DNA of 64,000 bases from Icerya purchasi (Eukaryota; Arthropoda; Insecta; Hemiptera; Monophlebidae), in assembly GCA_039619475.1 (NCBI GenBank), contig CM077116.1, positions 1 to 64,000 on the forward strand. Direction: 5' to 3'. Within the stretch, counting starts at the first letter, position 1, and each line of letters opens with the position of its first letter. Below, in pieces: positions 1 to 10,889 of this stretch. The notes under the pieces were generated by a model. It worked only from the letters and a program-made list of their open reading frames with translations, was not told where the DNA came from and did no database searches. Position numbers and translations under genes: made by a program.

Positions 1-1830
1 ACCCAAGTATGGTATTTAAAGCTAAAATTTAACCCAACACCCCCGTTCGCCCCTCACACATGTATATTACGATCCCGCGCACGCTCCGGTCGCCACCGCG
101 AAAGCGCACGCGCCGTTCCCACGCATATTCCGATCTCCGCCGCGATATCACATCCGCACAAGCGTTCCGTTCACGATACCACAATTTTTTTATAAAATTA
201 AATTAACTATTTTTTTATTTACCGGATTCCCCGATCATACAGACAAATGCGAAAGCACACGCACTGTTCCCGCGCATATATCTAACATAACGTTCTCCAC
301 TACAAAAGCGCACACGCCGTTCCTCCGCATGCCTCCCACGTTCACGATACCAAGATTATTTTTAATATTTCAAAGTCTAAGTATGGAAATTTCAAAATTA
401 GCCTAAATATGTTTTTTATTTTTCCGATTCCCTGATCTTACTGCCATATGCCATGGCGCACGTCCCGATCCCGCGCATATATCTAACATACCGTTAGCCT
501 CCGCGAAAGCGCACGCGCCGATCCCGCGCACTCATTGTTTGCTTGCGGATACCGCATTTTTAAAAATATTTCAAAGCCTAAGTATATATTATTATTCATA
601 CACTGATCAATTTTTTAAGGATCTTTCGTATTTTTACAAGTATAGACGCACCCGCGACGAAAAATTCTCCGATCATAGCATTGCATGCAATCATCACCGC
701 GTTATAGTATTTTTTTAATTATTATTTTTTTTTCACATAACAACCCAATCCCTGCTCTGTTGGCTAAACCTACAAGGTTATCCAAAAACATTTACAAATT
801 AACAAATCAATTATTTCTATACTCAAAAACTATCCTTAGTCTCCTTTACCCTTTCCACCCTCTTTTCCAATCGATTATAATATACATTATTTATTTTTTC
901 TTATCCTTCCATCATCTTACACACTATGGTAGCTTAACATCCAATCCTGCACATACCGCTGCCGCTGTTTTAATATCTAATATATAGCATTCTATTTACT
1001 TTTACTACGACCATTAAACCCCCGATCAACGCTCCCGACGCTTCCGTCATTTCATATTGAGATGTAATTATTTTTTTATGTGACCGCTATGAATGCCCAC
1101 CGTCCATTCCTACACACTCATCTGTTGTCGTTAGTTCTCATATCGTTCATAATAACTTTTTTCAATTCCAAATATTATGGAATTATTCCAATTATATTTT
1201 TTTTATGCTTCCGATCATTTCTTCCGACTGTTGATAAATTTTTATTTTTTCTCCGATTCTAAAAATAAATCTCTCGATACCTTCACTGCCATGAATGTGC
1301 ACACACCCTCTGCAGTTAGTTTCCATATCGATCATAATAATTTTTTTTCAAATCTAACTATTATAGAATTAACCAAAGTATATTTTCTTTACTTCAGATC
1401 ATTTCTTCCGACTGTCCATAATTTTTTTATATTTTTTTCTACGGTTCAAAAAATAAATCCGACGAAGTCTTCATCAATATGATTGTACACAACATATTCC
1501 CTCGCACTCAAATGCTACCGTTAGTTCTCACATCATTCATAATAATTTTTCATGTCTAAGTATTACTGAATTATTCTGAGTATATTTTTTCACCTCCAAA
1601 AATTTTTTCCAAACATGGGTAATAAAATTAATTCAAGTATATTTTTTTATTTAACACAGTTTCAAAATTTCTCCCTCCCCTATCCATCCTACACAAATTA
1701 CAAATCTTTCGTATTATTTTTCATGACTACATCCATCCGAAGCTACAGTGAAACCTAACCAACCATTCCCACGTTCACATATGCTAGAGCTGGTTTCCAT
1801 ATCATTCATATTAATTTTTTTCCGAGTCTA
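1..1830. repeat. Left-arm subterminal degenerate tandem repeats
   Basis: The outer part of the arm is made of diverged units of about 170-270 bp. In the first 560 bp, GC-rich blocks full of GCGCACGCGCCG-like words alternate with AT-rich blocks. Anchor words such as CACGATACCA recur near 172 and 344 with a related form near 546, and GCGCATATATCTAAC recurs near 272 and 474. Further in, ATCATTCATAATAA-like anchors recur near 1142, 1328, 1532 and 1800. Open frames here (for example 685-987 and 1080-1482) are low-complexity and are not counted as genes. The same array is present inverted at the right end. Confidence 0.7.
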
Positions 1831-2371
1831 TTAGTTTAAGAATATTTTTATTTATTTCAATCTCTAAATTTTTTTTTTCTGAGTATTTTGTATTATACAT
1901 ATTTTTTCCCCTCTCTATTATGTCTGCACACAGTCGTAACGAAAAAATGCGCTGCTCATATCCTTACATGCATGTTGTCATGACCTTGAATTCTTTCGTG
2001 TGACAATCAATATTATGTCTGCTGGGATCTTCCCCTTCATATCTTTCGTCGAAACCTGTTCACATGTACACACATACACACAAACACATATATCCAAAAG
2101 ATCATCTGCAAACTTCGACCGTGCACACCTACAACCAACTTTCACCAAAGGAATGTGGGTTTTCTGTTTTCTGGTGCAGCCCTCCCTTTTCAAAGGCAAG
2201 CATCGAGCTAGATTGTCGAACGGATCTGATCGTGCAGTCAGTATTAGTGTTATGTCAAACGTGTGCATTTTGTAGAATCTGTGTTCTTCACGCGTTATTA
2301 AAGATTTGCCTTAACTTTAGAAGTAATAATTTTCTACGTTTTTAGTAAAATGTTAAAAATATTATTCAAAC

Positions 2372-3376
2372 ATGAATAACAATGCCGATCCGATTGATAT
2401 TAAAACCGCTGAATTTATTCAGAATTCATTTTCGAGTGATAGCGGCTCGCATTCGTCTTCTTCACCTCCAACACCACAATGTGATGATGGTTATACATCA
2501 GAAGAATCAACATCTTTTGTATGTAAAATCGTTGATCCCGTATTATTATCAGAACAAGTGGATGTAGCGGAATATTTTGTAGATATCAGCATCCATATAG
2601 ATTGTAATTATAGTTTCCGAGTAACCGAACTAGCAATGATTGATATGTCTGGCGGGAAGTGTTTGCATACGCTGTATAAACCAAGCAGAGCATGGCATGC
2701 ATCAAAAATGCCGCATTTACAATGTTCTTCAGTGAGTTATTACTTGAAAAACCCTTCATTATTTCCCTGTCGGGAAGAAATATTCATGGCACGCGATATA
2801 TTCACAATATTGTCTCAAAAACCGAGAGCTCGCGTATATATTTTAACAGTATATGCTAAACTTACACTAATGGAACTTAACGAAAAGTCTGAATTGTTGC
2901 GTGACTTAGACTATGAAATCGTTAATATGGATCATGTCTTTCGAATGCCTAGTATTGAGGTTCTACATGAAGAGTATTTTGGTATAAGCAATTTGGTAAC
3001 TTGTAAACACCATAATGAAAATGATAGTTTTCATTGTGCAGTGAAAAACGTTATGGTGATAAAGACCTGGTATGATCATGTTATCCATCCGCTGAAGCTT
3101 ATGAATAATCTCAATATAAATGATTTAAGTCAGTTGTTCATTACAGTCACCAAAGAAATGATAATTACATTATTTCCGAGTTGTGTTGGAGACATTTATA
3201 TATTTTTACCAGATAGATTAAAACAGGATGATACGATAAAATCACTTCTACCATGTTTTGAACATGAGAATGATGAAGAATATTATTTCGATGACGATAC
3301 ATTACGACATAGTACTCGAAATTGTATGAAAGTAAAAGATTGTATCGATTGTCAACGTACAATTCGCGCGGATTAA
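2372..3376 (+). CDS. Divergent exonuclease-fold-like protein of the palindromic element (left copy)
   Basis: A 334-residue ATG-started frame without introns. The N-terminus is Ser-rich and disordered (residues 1-50). A block then reads YFVDISIH at about 68-75 and TELAMID at 85-91, followed by KPSRAW near 103-108, a VYILTVYAKL strand near 155-164, a conserved-looking MPS at 192-194, CKHH at 211-214 and HCAVKN at 221-226, then KTWY. This order resembles an uncharacterised arthropod repeat-encoded family whose members read roughly FIDIQ, FKPPFxW, VKGxEK, CPS, CxxH and CALxNV, and which looks like a decayed or divergent DEDDh 3'-5' exonuclease fold. That family assignment is from memory. The usual Exo-I glutamate appears to be Ser73, so catalysis is doubtful. 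The tail has several Cys residues (CxDC near 323-327). The gene points toward the palindrome centre and has an inverted twin at 16017-17021 that differs at two residues. Confidence 0.6.
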   Translation: MNNNADPIDIKTAEFIQNSFSSDSGSHSSSSPPTPQCDDGYTSEESTSFVCKIVDPVLLSEQVDVAEYFVDISIHIDCNYSFRVTELAMIDMSGGKCLHTLYKPSRAWHASKMPHLQCSSVSYYLKNPSLFPCREEIFMARDIFTILSQKPRARVYILTVYAKLTLMELNEKSELLRDLDYEIVNMDHVFRMPSIEVLHEEYFGISNLVTCKHHNENDSFHCAVKNVMVIKTWYDHVIHPLKLMNNLNINDLSQLFITVTKEMIITLFPSCVGDIYIFLPDRLKQDDTIKSLLPCFEHENDEEYYFDDDTLRHSTRNCMKVKDCIDCQRTIRAD

Positions 3377-3693
3377 AAATTCATTAATTCATTCGTTTTA
3401 ATAATTTTGTAAATATTTATATGTATATATTTGTATATATTTTTCCCTCGATACATTCATTCTCCTATTGTATATATTTTTTCCTTTTCCCTCGATATCC
3501 GTTCGTTCGTTCATTCTATTGTATATATTTTTTTCCTACATATTTTTCGTCTTTTTCCGATCTTTTTCGATTTACGTTTATTTAATTTATTTCTCTATCT
3601 ACCTCTGTCTTCCCCTCTTAACTTGAAGTACTGGTAATGATGAACTTTTTTCAAAAATCTGAACCAGTTGTGTAAAATGTATATAATTATTGT

Positions 3694-3900
3694 TTAATTT
3701 TCGAATATAATCTTGCTTAATTTGTTCATATCTTTATAGATTAAAAAATTATATTTTTGCCTGTAATATTCCATCTTTTTTCTTTCTGTAACACACGAAT
3801 CTAACTGTTCAACTTTTTCACATACATCACATATTTCCGCAGCTGTGAGAGATTTCATCTGTTTGTAGGATACAACCTCGGACTCTGATGGTTCTCTCAA
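3694..3900 (-). CDS. Small hypothetical protein, 68 codons (left copy)
   Basis: An open frame of 68 codons rich in Glu and Lys, apparently helical, ending in KLSKIIFEN. It begins at a TTG-type codon after a run of A/T, with no in-frame ATG at the start, so it may be the last exon of a longer gene or a remnant. It lies just beyond the 3' end of the 334-aa gene and is convergent with it. Its twin at 15493-15699 differs by Cys to Arg in the CDVCEK word. No family is recognised. Amino-acid composition is more protein-like than in other short frames nearby, which is the only reason to list it. Confidence 0.3.
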   Translation of the reverse strand: MREPSESEVVSYKQMKSLTAAEICDVCEKVEQLDSCVTERKKMEYYRQKYNFLIYKDMNKLSKIIFEN

Positions 3901-6698
3901 AAATTTTTAAAATCTTTCGTAATCGCATTAAAAAAAAAAAATACATATATGGTTTAATATTTTATATTTTGTAAATACTTTTTCGCGATATATACGAAAT
4001 CATTCTAAGATTCATTGATGTTAAATGTATAGAAAGAGACAGGTAGAAGAAACCTGGTAGTTTACGAGACATAGAATGTTCGAAGAAAAAACGCGCTAGC
4101 ACGAACAGATCAGGGTTGCAACGTGCGAGCGAGAGACTGCATGCATGTATGTGTGTGCGATAAAGGGAGATAATCTCCAGAACAACAACTTGATTGTAAA
4201 AAAAAAAACGTCGAAATCGTCTCTAGCCACCCCCCGAACAAGAGACGTATCGAAAACAAAAAAATAAAGGCAGTCTAAAAAAAAACTTCTTTTTTCATTC
4301 ATAGTATTTTGTTGTTAGAATACTTATGGTCGTTGCCGTTCTCGATCGCGCTCCACTGTAAAGACCTCTGAACACGCAATACTAACGTTGCCAACACTAA
4401 GTTCCACATCGAATATAATATTTTTTCCTGTGTTATAAAATTATCCCAAGTATATTTTTATTCTTTCGTTACGCTAAAAGTTTTTCAAATCTTTTTTAAT
4501 ATATATCGTGCACACAAATGTACGCCGCAGACACTTCTCGCTTCATTACCACTAATATATCTATACGTTCATTGTCTCTATTCTGATCATAATATAGTTT
4601 TTTTCAGGAAAATCGTAGAAAATGGCTCTTCGCTCCGTTCATACTATGTAATCTATTTCCAAAATTTAAATCATGCCTAATTACTTTAAAATCAGCTTAA
4701 ATATATTTTATCATTTCCAAAATTAATAATCTCATTACAGATCATTATCTCATTTCCCGATCGTACATAATATATATATTTTTTTGTTATTATTTTATTT
4801 GTTTCCGTAAGAATTCTGGATATTATTCATATCAAACATTTGACCTTCACATTGTACCTATATACTCATCTGTTTCAAAATTTTCAAAATAAGTATTATA
4901 AATAAATCCAAGTATACTATCCCAATATAAAAAAAAAACTCACATTGCATCTCCCATCAAACAATTAATTTTTTAGTATATCATACATATTATTTTTTTA
5001 TCGTTTAAATTTTTCTTCAATTTGCAACTGTCATAATCTATAGAAAACGTCTTGTTGACTAGATGCATGACGAATACACTCCTTATAATTACATCATGAA
5101 ATCATTTTTTCTTTAATTATTTTTTAACATCATGAAATTATAGTAGTATTTTTTAATTTTTTATTTTTCATACATGACAAAGATATTGAATTCATCACAT
5201 CTATAAATGCATTCACTGTACGTCTCCATTAAACTATCATGAATTTTTAAAATTAGCCCAAACATACTATTTTTCACTATAAATTACGGTCGCTCCTGTA
5301 ATTTTTTCTATATAATCACTAACCTACGAAATCACTTCGATCGTTTCACTCATACCGAAGCAATCACTCCTTTTCCTTCATACTATCTATCTTCAAAGTC
5401 TAATAATATAACATGAAATTAGTCTAAATATAAAAATCCTGCAACATGTTTTAAAATTAGTCGAAGTGGACTATTTTTTCACTATCAAATCCGATCATAC
5501 ATCATTTTTTTTCTATATTATCATTATTGCAAGACCCTACAAAATCGTTTCGCTCATTTTACTTATAGCAATGCAATCAATCCTTTTTTCCTAGTGCTAG
5601 CGATCTTTAAAATTTAATACTATAATACGAAATTATTCTAAATATACGTTCATGCTAGCAAAATTATTACATCACCCCTTTTTTCTACTCAATTGTATGT
5701 ATGTTTCCGAGAAATCTCATTATATATTTTCAAAATTAACTCCAGCCCACGTACTATTTTTATATTTCACTTATTTATAATTGTTTTAATCATATCTGAT
5801 GCAAGACCCTGTAAAAGAATACAAGCAATTCCCACACATATAATTATTGTTCAGAGGTGTTGTGGGCATACTTTATCATATACTTTTGTAAGCTCATACC
5901 GAACGGACTTCATAACCTTTTATCATTCGTTTAGATGCGGAGACACACAACTTTTAGCGGAGCAATCTATTCTTTGCTAAACTGATGATTGAAGGCATCC
6001 TTTTTTTTTCTCCAAAAAAGCATGGAATAGCGAGGATTTTTTTACACGCTCAAAATAAATGAGATAATTATTTCTCTATATTTAATACATTACCAAGAAT
6101 GTATATATCACTCGATTGACTCTCACTCATTCGTCGATTTCAAATGCGAAGGAAATTTTCATACCATGCTTTATTCATACATTTTATTTCTAAAACCCTA
6201 TCACTTGAATAGAATGTTATAGGGCTGTTGTAAATGTATGAGTCTTATTATTTGAAATATAAAATTTGAAGGAAATTTATATATCTTGCATCGTTTTAAG
6301 ATGTTTTATTTTTACATTTTTTTTTAATCTCCCTCTTACTATTATTTTTGAAATGGAGGTTGATGACTATGATTAGTATTTGTGATTATAGAGGGAGAGG
6401 TAAACGTTTTCCTCACTTTTGACTAATTGTAACCAATTTTCCAATGATTTTTTCACCATTTTTCATACATCTTACTACTTTTATGTTTGTTTTAATCAAT
6501 TTTTCGCTATTTCACATCATTTTCCAGTGTTTTTTAGTACTTTTTACAAAATTTTCCTTGATCTTTCAACATGTTTGACAAGTTTTTTTTCTTTTCTTTC
6601 TTACATCTCATTACTATTTCATTAATCGTCAATGATAACAGTACATATTTATGTTTTCAAACCTTACACTTCATCTGTACACATCTATGGCTTGTTGA
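3901..6698. other. AT-rich arm interior without a recognisable gene (left)
   Basis: About 2.8 kb of AT-rich sequence between the small frames. It shows the same loose periodicity of ACGAAATTATTCTAAATAT-like words seen in the outer arm (for example near 5400 and 5630). The frame at 5693-5980 is open but low-complexity and starts in repeat-like sequence, so it is not called. The mirror image is 12691-15492. Confidence 0.5.
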
Positions 6699-6917
6699 TT
6701 ATTGTAGTTCTACAATCACTATCTCCATTTGATTATTGGATTTAATATTCACATCTTTGAACGTTTGATTTAATGAATTGACATGGACTTTGTATTTCGC
6801 TCGCCCGCTCAATATCTTCATCAGTCTATTATACCATCGTTTAATAAGAGCATCCATAAGATTCGAGACGATTACTGGATGTTTTCTCAACACATTTACA
6901 GACCTACCCCCGTACAC
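6699..6917 (-). CDS. Small hypothetical protein, 72 codons, possibly a disrupted or spliced gene (left copy)
   Basis: A 72-codon open frame whose product contains a basic helical stretch (ALIKRWYNRLMKIL) and ends in IVIVELQ. It starts at GTG, not ATG. An upstream ATG (6935-6937 on this strand, 12453-12455 in the twin) opens a short frame reading MFKDFLSVRG that stops at a G-run, and the main frame continues directly from that G-run in another phase. Either the G-run carries a one-base frameshift, or the GTAGGT word there is a splice donor. The twin at 12472-12690 has the same arrangement and differs at one residue (Ser to Asn). No family is recognised. Its position between the two larger genes and its orientation, shared with the 325-aa gene, suggest a fourth gene of the element. 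Confidence 0.35.
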   Translation of the reverse strand: MYGGRSVNVLRKHPVIVSNLMDALIKRWYNRLMKILSGRAKYKVHVNSLNQTFKDVNIKSNNQMEIVIVELQ

Positions 6918-7521
6918 TAAGGAAATCTTTAAACATCTCTGTAATCACTCCTTTTAAGCTAGAGGGGGCAAGGGACTCCTATAATCGTTTTGACAATCAA
7001 CACATCGTCGTCTATTGTCATGTCTTTACTCGCCGTTGCACAGACATGTAGTAAACGTTTTTTTCTTTTACAATTTTCTTATATTTCAACACTATTACAA
7101 CATTTTACATCATTTCTAACTAATTTTAATCAGTTTTACATTATTTCTTAACATGTTCTTATGTTTTAGGGTCTTTTTGCGCTATTTTTTTCACCAATTG
7201 ATGCTTTTTCTCAGAATTTTCTTGCGTTTTAGTGTCTTTCACACAATTTTACTCAATTTTCATCATCTTCGTCAGTTTTTCATTTATCTCATACATTATA
7301 TGTCTAAATGTGTCGAATATCCATCCTTTTAACTACAAATATTTTATAATTTGATATGGTCATAGATAATAACAAAAGATTTAATTCAATATTGTTTACA
7401 ATTTATTCAATAATTTTTATGACATTCATCATAATCAATAAAAATAATCATTGCTTCATTGCTTCAATGTTAAATTCTAATATATCATTATCAGCTATTA
7501 ATATTTTACACCATAAAACGT

Positions 7522-8499
7522 CTAATTTAACTGAATATATCCTTCTTCAGCCAACTTTTCTTCAATCATCCGAATTTCAGTATCTAAACCATTATTTCCT
7601 GATTGTTTAGATTTGTGTAGTACCAATAATCGTTCAACCAATTCATTAGGATCGTCAGAATAATTGAAATGAGAGTCTTCAAGATTTACTTTGCGAACAG
7701 TTCTATATGCACGTTTCTTTTTCGTTTTACCTGGATAAACTTTTACATTTTTTATGATGGATTGAAACAGAGGACGTATTATTTTTCTGTATTTAGGAAG
7801 CGGAGTACCCTTTAATACACCAGTAACACGTACGTGAGCTCCGGTAAATTCCAGTATTTGTTTATATAAAGCTAAATCATTATTTGTATATTTATTCTCA
7901 TCAACATTTGTTTCCATCAGTAAATGAATCAGTCCTTGTGTGTAAGGAAATTTAGATAGTGTTCTTCCTTTTCCTAAATAAATTTCACCACACTTTCGAT
8001 TCCACGAAATTGGTGTTGAACCCATCATATACTCATGAGTGTTAGCATTATATTGTATTCCATACACAGGATCATTTGGTACAGGTTCACCACCAGCTAT
8101 TTGAAATGGAGCCATTTCATGTATGTTAATAGCCTTATATCCAGACTTATTATCGCGATTTTCATATTCTTCTTCATTTTCAATATCAGTCTCATAATCA
8201 CGTTTCCAGCTGTCATTATAAAGTTTGTGACGTTTCACCATTGATGTATCATCACTTATTCCATCAGAATCATTTTTCATCCTTTTAGGTATTTGTAATG
8301 TTTCCCGAATATCCAATAACTGTTTTGTAACAGGTTCAAGCATGATAGATGACATATTTGTAATAGATTTCCAGGTCTGTAATGCATTATATTTTTTCAT
8401 TATATCGCTGCGTATCCTTTCCAGTTCACTTTTAAGAATTGCTTCTTTATTTATTCCATTATTATCAACATTAACCATCACTTTACTCATTGACACCAT
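7522..8499 (-). CDS. DUF8207-like protein of the palindromic element (left copy)
   Basis: A 325-residue intronless frame with an ATG start (MVSMSK). The N-terminal third has helical, charged segments (residues 15-75) and an acidic KR-rich linker (about 90-120). The core at about 145-245 reads YGIQYN, then YMMGSTPI, GEIYLGKGR, YTQGLIHLLM, YTNNDLALYKQIL, TGAH and YRKIIRPLF. This matches the pattern of insect repeat-associated proteins that I recall being annotated as DUF8207 (Y-G, phi-G, Y-x-T-x-GL-x-x-LL, YT-x-x-D, YK-x-IL, KY-x-x-II-x-PL). A basic KTKKKRAYRTVRK patch near 257-269 looks like a nuclear-localisation or nucleic-acid-binding tail. The molecular function of this family is unknown to me. 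The gene is transcribed away from the palindrome centre. The twin at 10890-11867 differs at four residues. Confidence 0.6.
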   Translation of the reverse strand: MVSMSKVMVNVDNNGINKEAILKSELERIRSDIMKKYNALQTWKSITNMSSIMLEPVTKQLLDIRETLQIPKRMKNDSDGISDDTSMVKRHKLYNDSWKRDYETDIENEEEYENRDNKSGYKAINIHEMAPFQIAGGEPVPNDPVYGIQYNANTHEYMMGSTPISWNRKCGEIYLGKGRTLSKFPYTQGLIHLLMETNVDENKYTNNDLALYKQILEFTGAHVRVTGVLKGTPLPKYRKIIRPLFQSIIKNVKVYPGKTKKKRAYRTVRKVNLEDSHFNYSDDPNELVERLLVLHKSKQSGNNGLDTEIRMIEEKLAEEGYIQLN

Positions 8500-8870
8500 T
8501 ATTACAGATAATTAAAAATTCGTCAAAACACACATGTACAACTTCTCTATGTATACATTTCACAATCTATTTTGATCACAGAGAGTTAATGCATATTCAT
8601 CATCAGTAATTTATAGAATGTTTTTCAAGGCTTAAAGAAATATACAGTGCTAACATGCTTACTATATACATACTGTATTTCAATCTGTTCCCTAAATACA
8701 CTATTTATGAAACAAATTCTTTATAAATAAATATAAACACCAAAAATGGGGTAAGAAATCTTAATGTAATTTAAGAATCATATTATTTATTTTTCAATAT
8801 ACTAATATCTCAAAATATGTGATAACACCTAAACTTTTACCAATGATATTACAAAATCTAGAGCAGTGTG
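8500..8870. other. AT-rich 5' flank of the left 325-aa gene
   Basis: This stretch separates the start codon from the microsatellite and should hold the promoter. No TATA box or initiator can be fixed with confidence in such AT-rich sequence. It is mirrored at 10520-10889. Confidence 0.4.
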
Positions 8871-8876
8871 ATTCAC

Positions 8877-9300
8877 ACACATATATATCTACATATATAT
8901 CTACATATATACATATATATCTACATATATACATACATATCTACATATATACATATCTACATATATACATATATATCTACATATATACATATATATATAT
9001 ATCTACATATATACATATATATCAACATATACACATATATATCTACATATATACATACATATCTACATATATACATATATATATCTACATATATACATAT
9101 ATATCTACATATATACATATATATATCTACATATATACATATATATATCTACATATATACATATATATCTACATATATACATATATATATCTACATATAT
9201 ACATATATATCTACATATATACATATATATCAACATATACACATATATATCTACATATATACATATATATCGACATGTACTAATATATATCTACATATGA
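8877..9300. repeat. Compound (AT/AC)-rich microsatellite, left arm
   Basis: About 420 bp of alternating purine-pyrimidine sequence built from ATATATCTACATATATACAT-type units of 18-26 bp, with occasional CAACATATACAC variants. It yields spurious Tyr-Ile-His-rich open frames on the plus strand. The right-arm counterpart has a different order and number of units, as expected of a fast-evolving microsatellite. Confidence 0.95.
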
Positions 9301-9670
9301 CATGCTATACTTTATGAGATGAGTATGTTACAGAATTCAATTATCAACTAACAATATTGTTATACAAACACAATTTATAAAATGATATAAATTTCACAAA
9401 TGTCACTAAAGGTACATGTTTTTCTTTTTGGGACATTCTACACAAAATTACTCAACAACACTACACTTTAAATAATTTTTAACAAAAATTATAATTTTTT
9501 TATATTATGTACTATTTTTTATTACTTAAATTATACTTCACGTTATATAAGTTATACAAATTTCAATATATCAAGCTAGGGTGGATTTGCTTGAAATGTA
9601 ACATCGGCCTAAGCAGTTGATGGAATAAAAGTAATTTGTCATATTTTATAGTTTTGAGGGGGCTTGTTTC
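9301..9670. other. Inner left arm next to the palindrome centre
   Basis: Non-coding AT-rich sequence, mirrored at 9706-10080 with very few differences. One is an extra A near 9745, and another is a G/A change near 9660/9716. Confidence 0.7.
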
Positions 9671-9705
9671 TGTATTATTGAAGATTGGATCATATGGTGG
9701 TATTT
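9671..9705. other. Palindrome centre (35-bp unpaired spacer)
   Basis: GTTTTGAGGGGGCTTGTTTC (9651-9670) pairs with GAAACAAGCCTCCTCAAAAC (9706-9725) with one mismatch. The 35 bp between them do not pair. The spacer is not the well-known long-read hairpin adapter sequence. In single-stranded form the arms would snap back around this loop. Confidence 0.9.
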
Positions 9706-10082
9706 GAAACAAGCCTCCTCAAAACTATAAAATATGACAAATTTACTTTTATTCCATCAACTGCTTAGGCCGATGTTACATTTCAAGCAAATCCACCCTA
9801 GCTTGATATATTGAAATTTGTATAACTTATATAACGTGAAGTATAATTTAAGTAATAAAAAATAGTACATAATATAAAAAAATTATAATTTTTGTTAAAA
9901 ATTATTTAAAGTGTAGTGTTGTTGAGTAATTTTGTGTAGAATGTCCCAAAAAGAAAAACATGTACCTTTAGTGACATTTGTGAAATTTATATCATTTTAT
10001 AAATTGTGTTTGTATAACAATATTGTTAGTTGATAATTGAATTCTGTAACATACTCATCTCATAAAGTATAGCATGTCATAT

Positions 10083-10512
10083 GTAGATATATATTAGTAC
10101 ATGTCGATATATATGTATATATGTAGATATATATGTGTATATGTTGATATATATGTATATATGTAGATATATATATATGTATATATGTAGATATATATAT
10201 GTATATATGTAGATATATATATATGTATATATGTAGATATATATATGTATATATGTAGATATATATATGTATATATGTAGATATATATATGTATATATGT
10301 AGATATGTATGTATATATGTAGATATATATGTGTATATGTTGATATATATGTATATATGTAGATATATATATATATATATATATGTATATATGTAGATAT
10401 ATATATATATATGTATATATGTAGATATATATATATGTATATATGTAGATATGTATGTATATATGTAGATATATATGTATATATGTAGATATATATGTAG
10501 ATATATATGTGT
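10083..10512. repeat. Compound (AT/GT)-rich microsatellite, right arm
   Basis: The inverted counterpart of the left microsatellite, built from GTATATATGTAGATATATAT-type units. It contains longer pure AT runs (near 10364-10384) than the left copy, so the two arms have drifted in repeat structure. Tyr-Ile-rich frames on the minus strand are artefacts. Confidence 0.95.
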
Positions 10513-10889
10513 GTGAATCACACTGCTCTAGATTTTGTAATATCATTGGTAAAAGTTTAGGTGTTATCACATATTTTGAGATATTAGTATATTGAAAAAT
10601 AAATAATATGATTCTTAAATTACATTAAGATTTCTTACCCCATTTTTGGTGTTTATATTTATTTATAAAGAATTTGTTTCATAAATAGTGTATTTAGGGA
10701 ACAGATTGAAATACAGTATGTATATAGTAAGCATGTTAGCACTGTATATTTCTTTAAGCCTTGAAAAACATTCTATAAATTACTGATGATGAATATGCAT
10801 TAACTCTCTGTGATCAAAATAGATTGTGAAATGTATACATAGAGAAGTTGTACATGTGTGTTTTGACGAATTTTTAATTATCTGTAATA

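Noticed and set aside
685..1482. Several 60-100-codon frames rich in Phe, Ile and Ser near the left terminus
   Set aside because: They lie in the degenerate terminal repeats, overlap each other and follow AT-rich composition.
1978..2345. Three overlapping frames of about 90-96 codons on both strands just upstream of the 334-aa gene
   Set aside because: They are mutually overlapping on opposite strands, so at most one could be real. None shows a motif, and the region is more likely the promoter of the downstream gene.
8819..9317. Overlapping Tyr-Ile-His-rich open frames of about 150 codons (and their mirror images at 10060-10570)
   Set aside because: They are translations of a compound AT-rich microsatellite and have no independent protein character.
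9671..9705. Idea that the palindrome is a missed sequencing hairpin adapter
   Set aside because: The spacer does not resemble the standard adapter and the arms carry scattered differences. A different assembly error is still not excluded.
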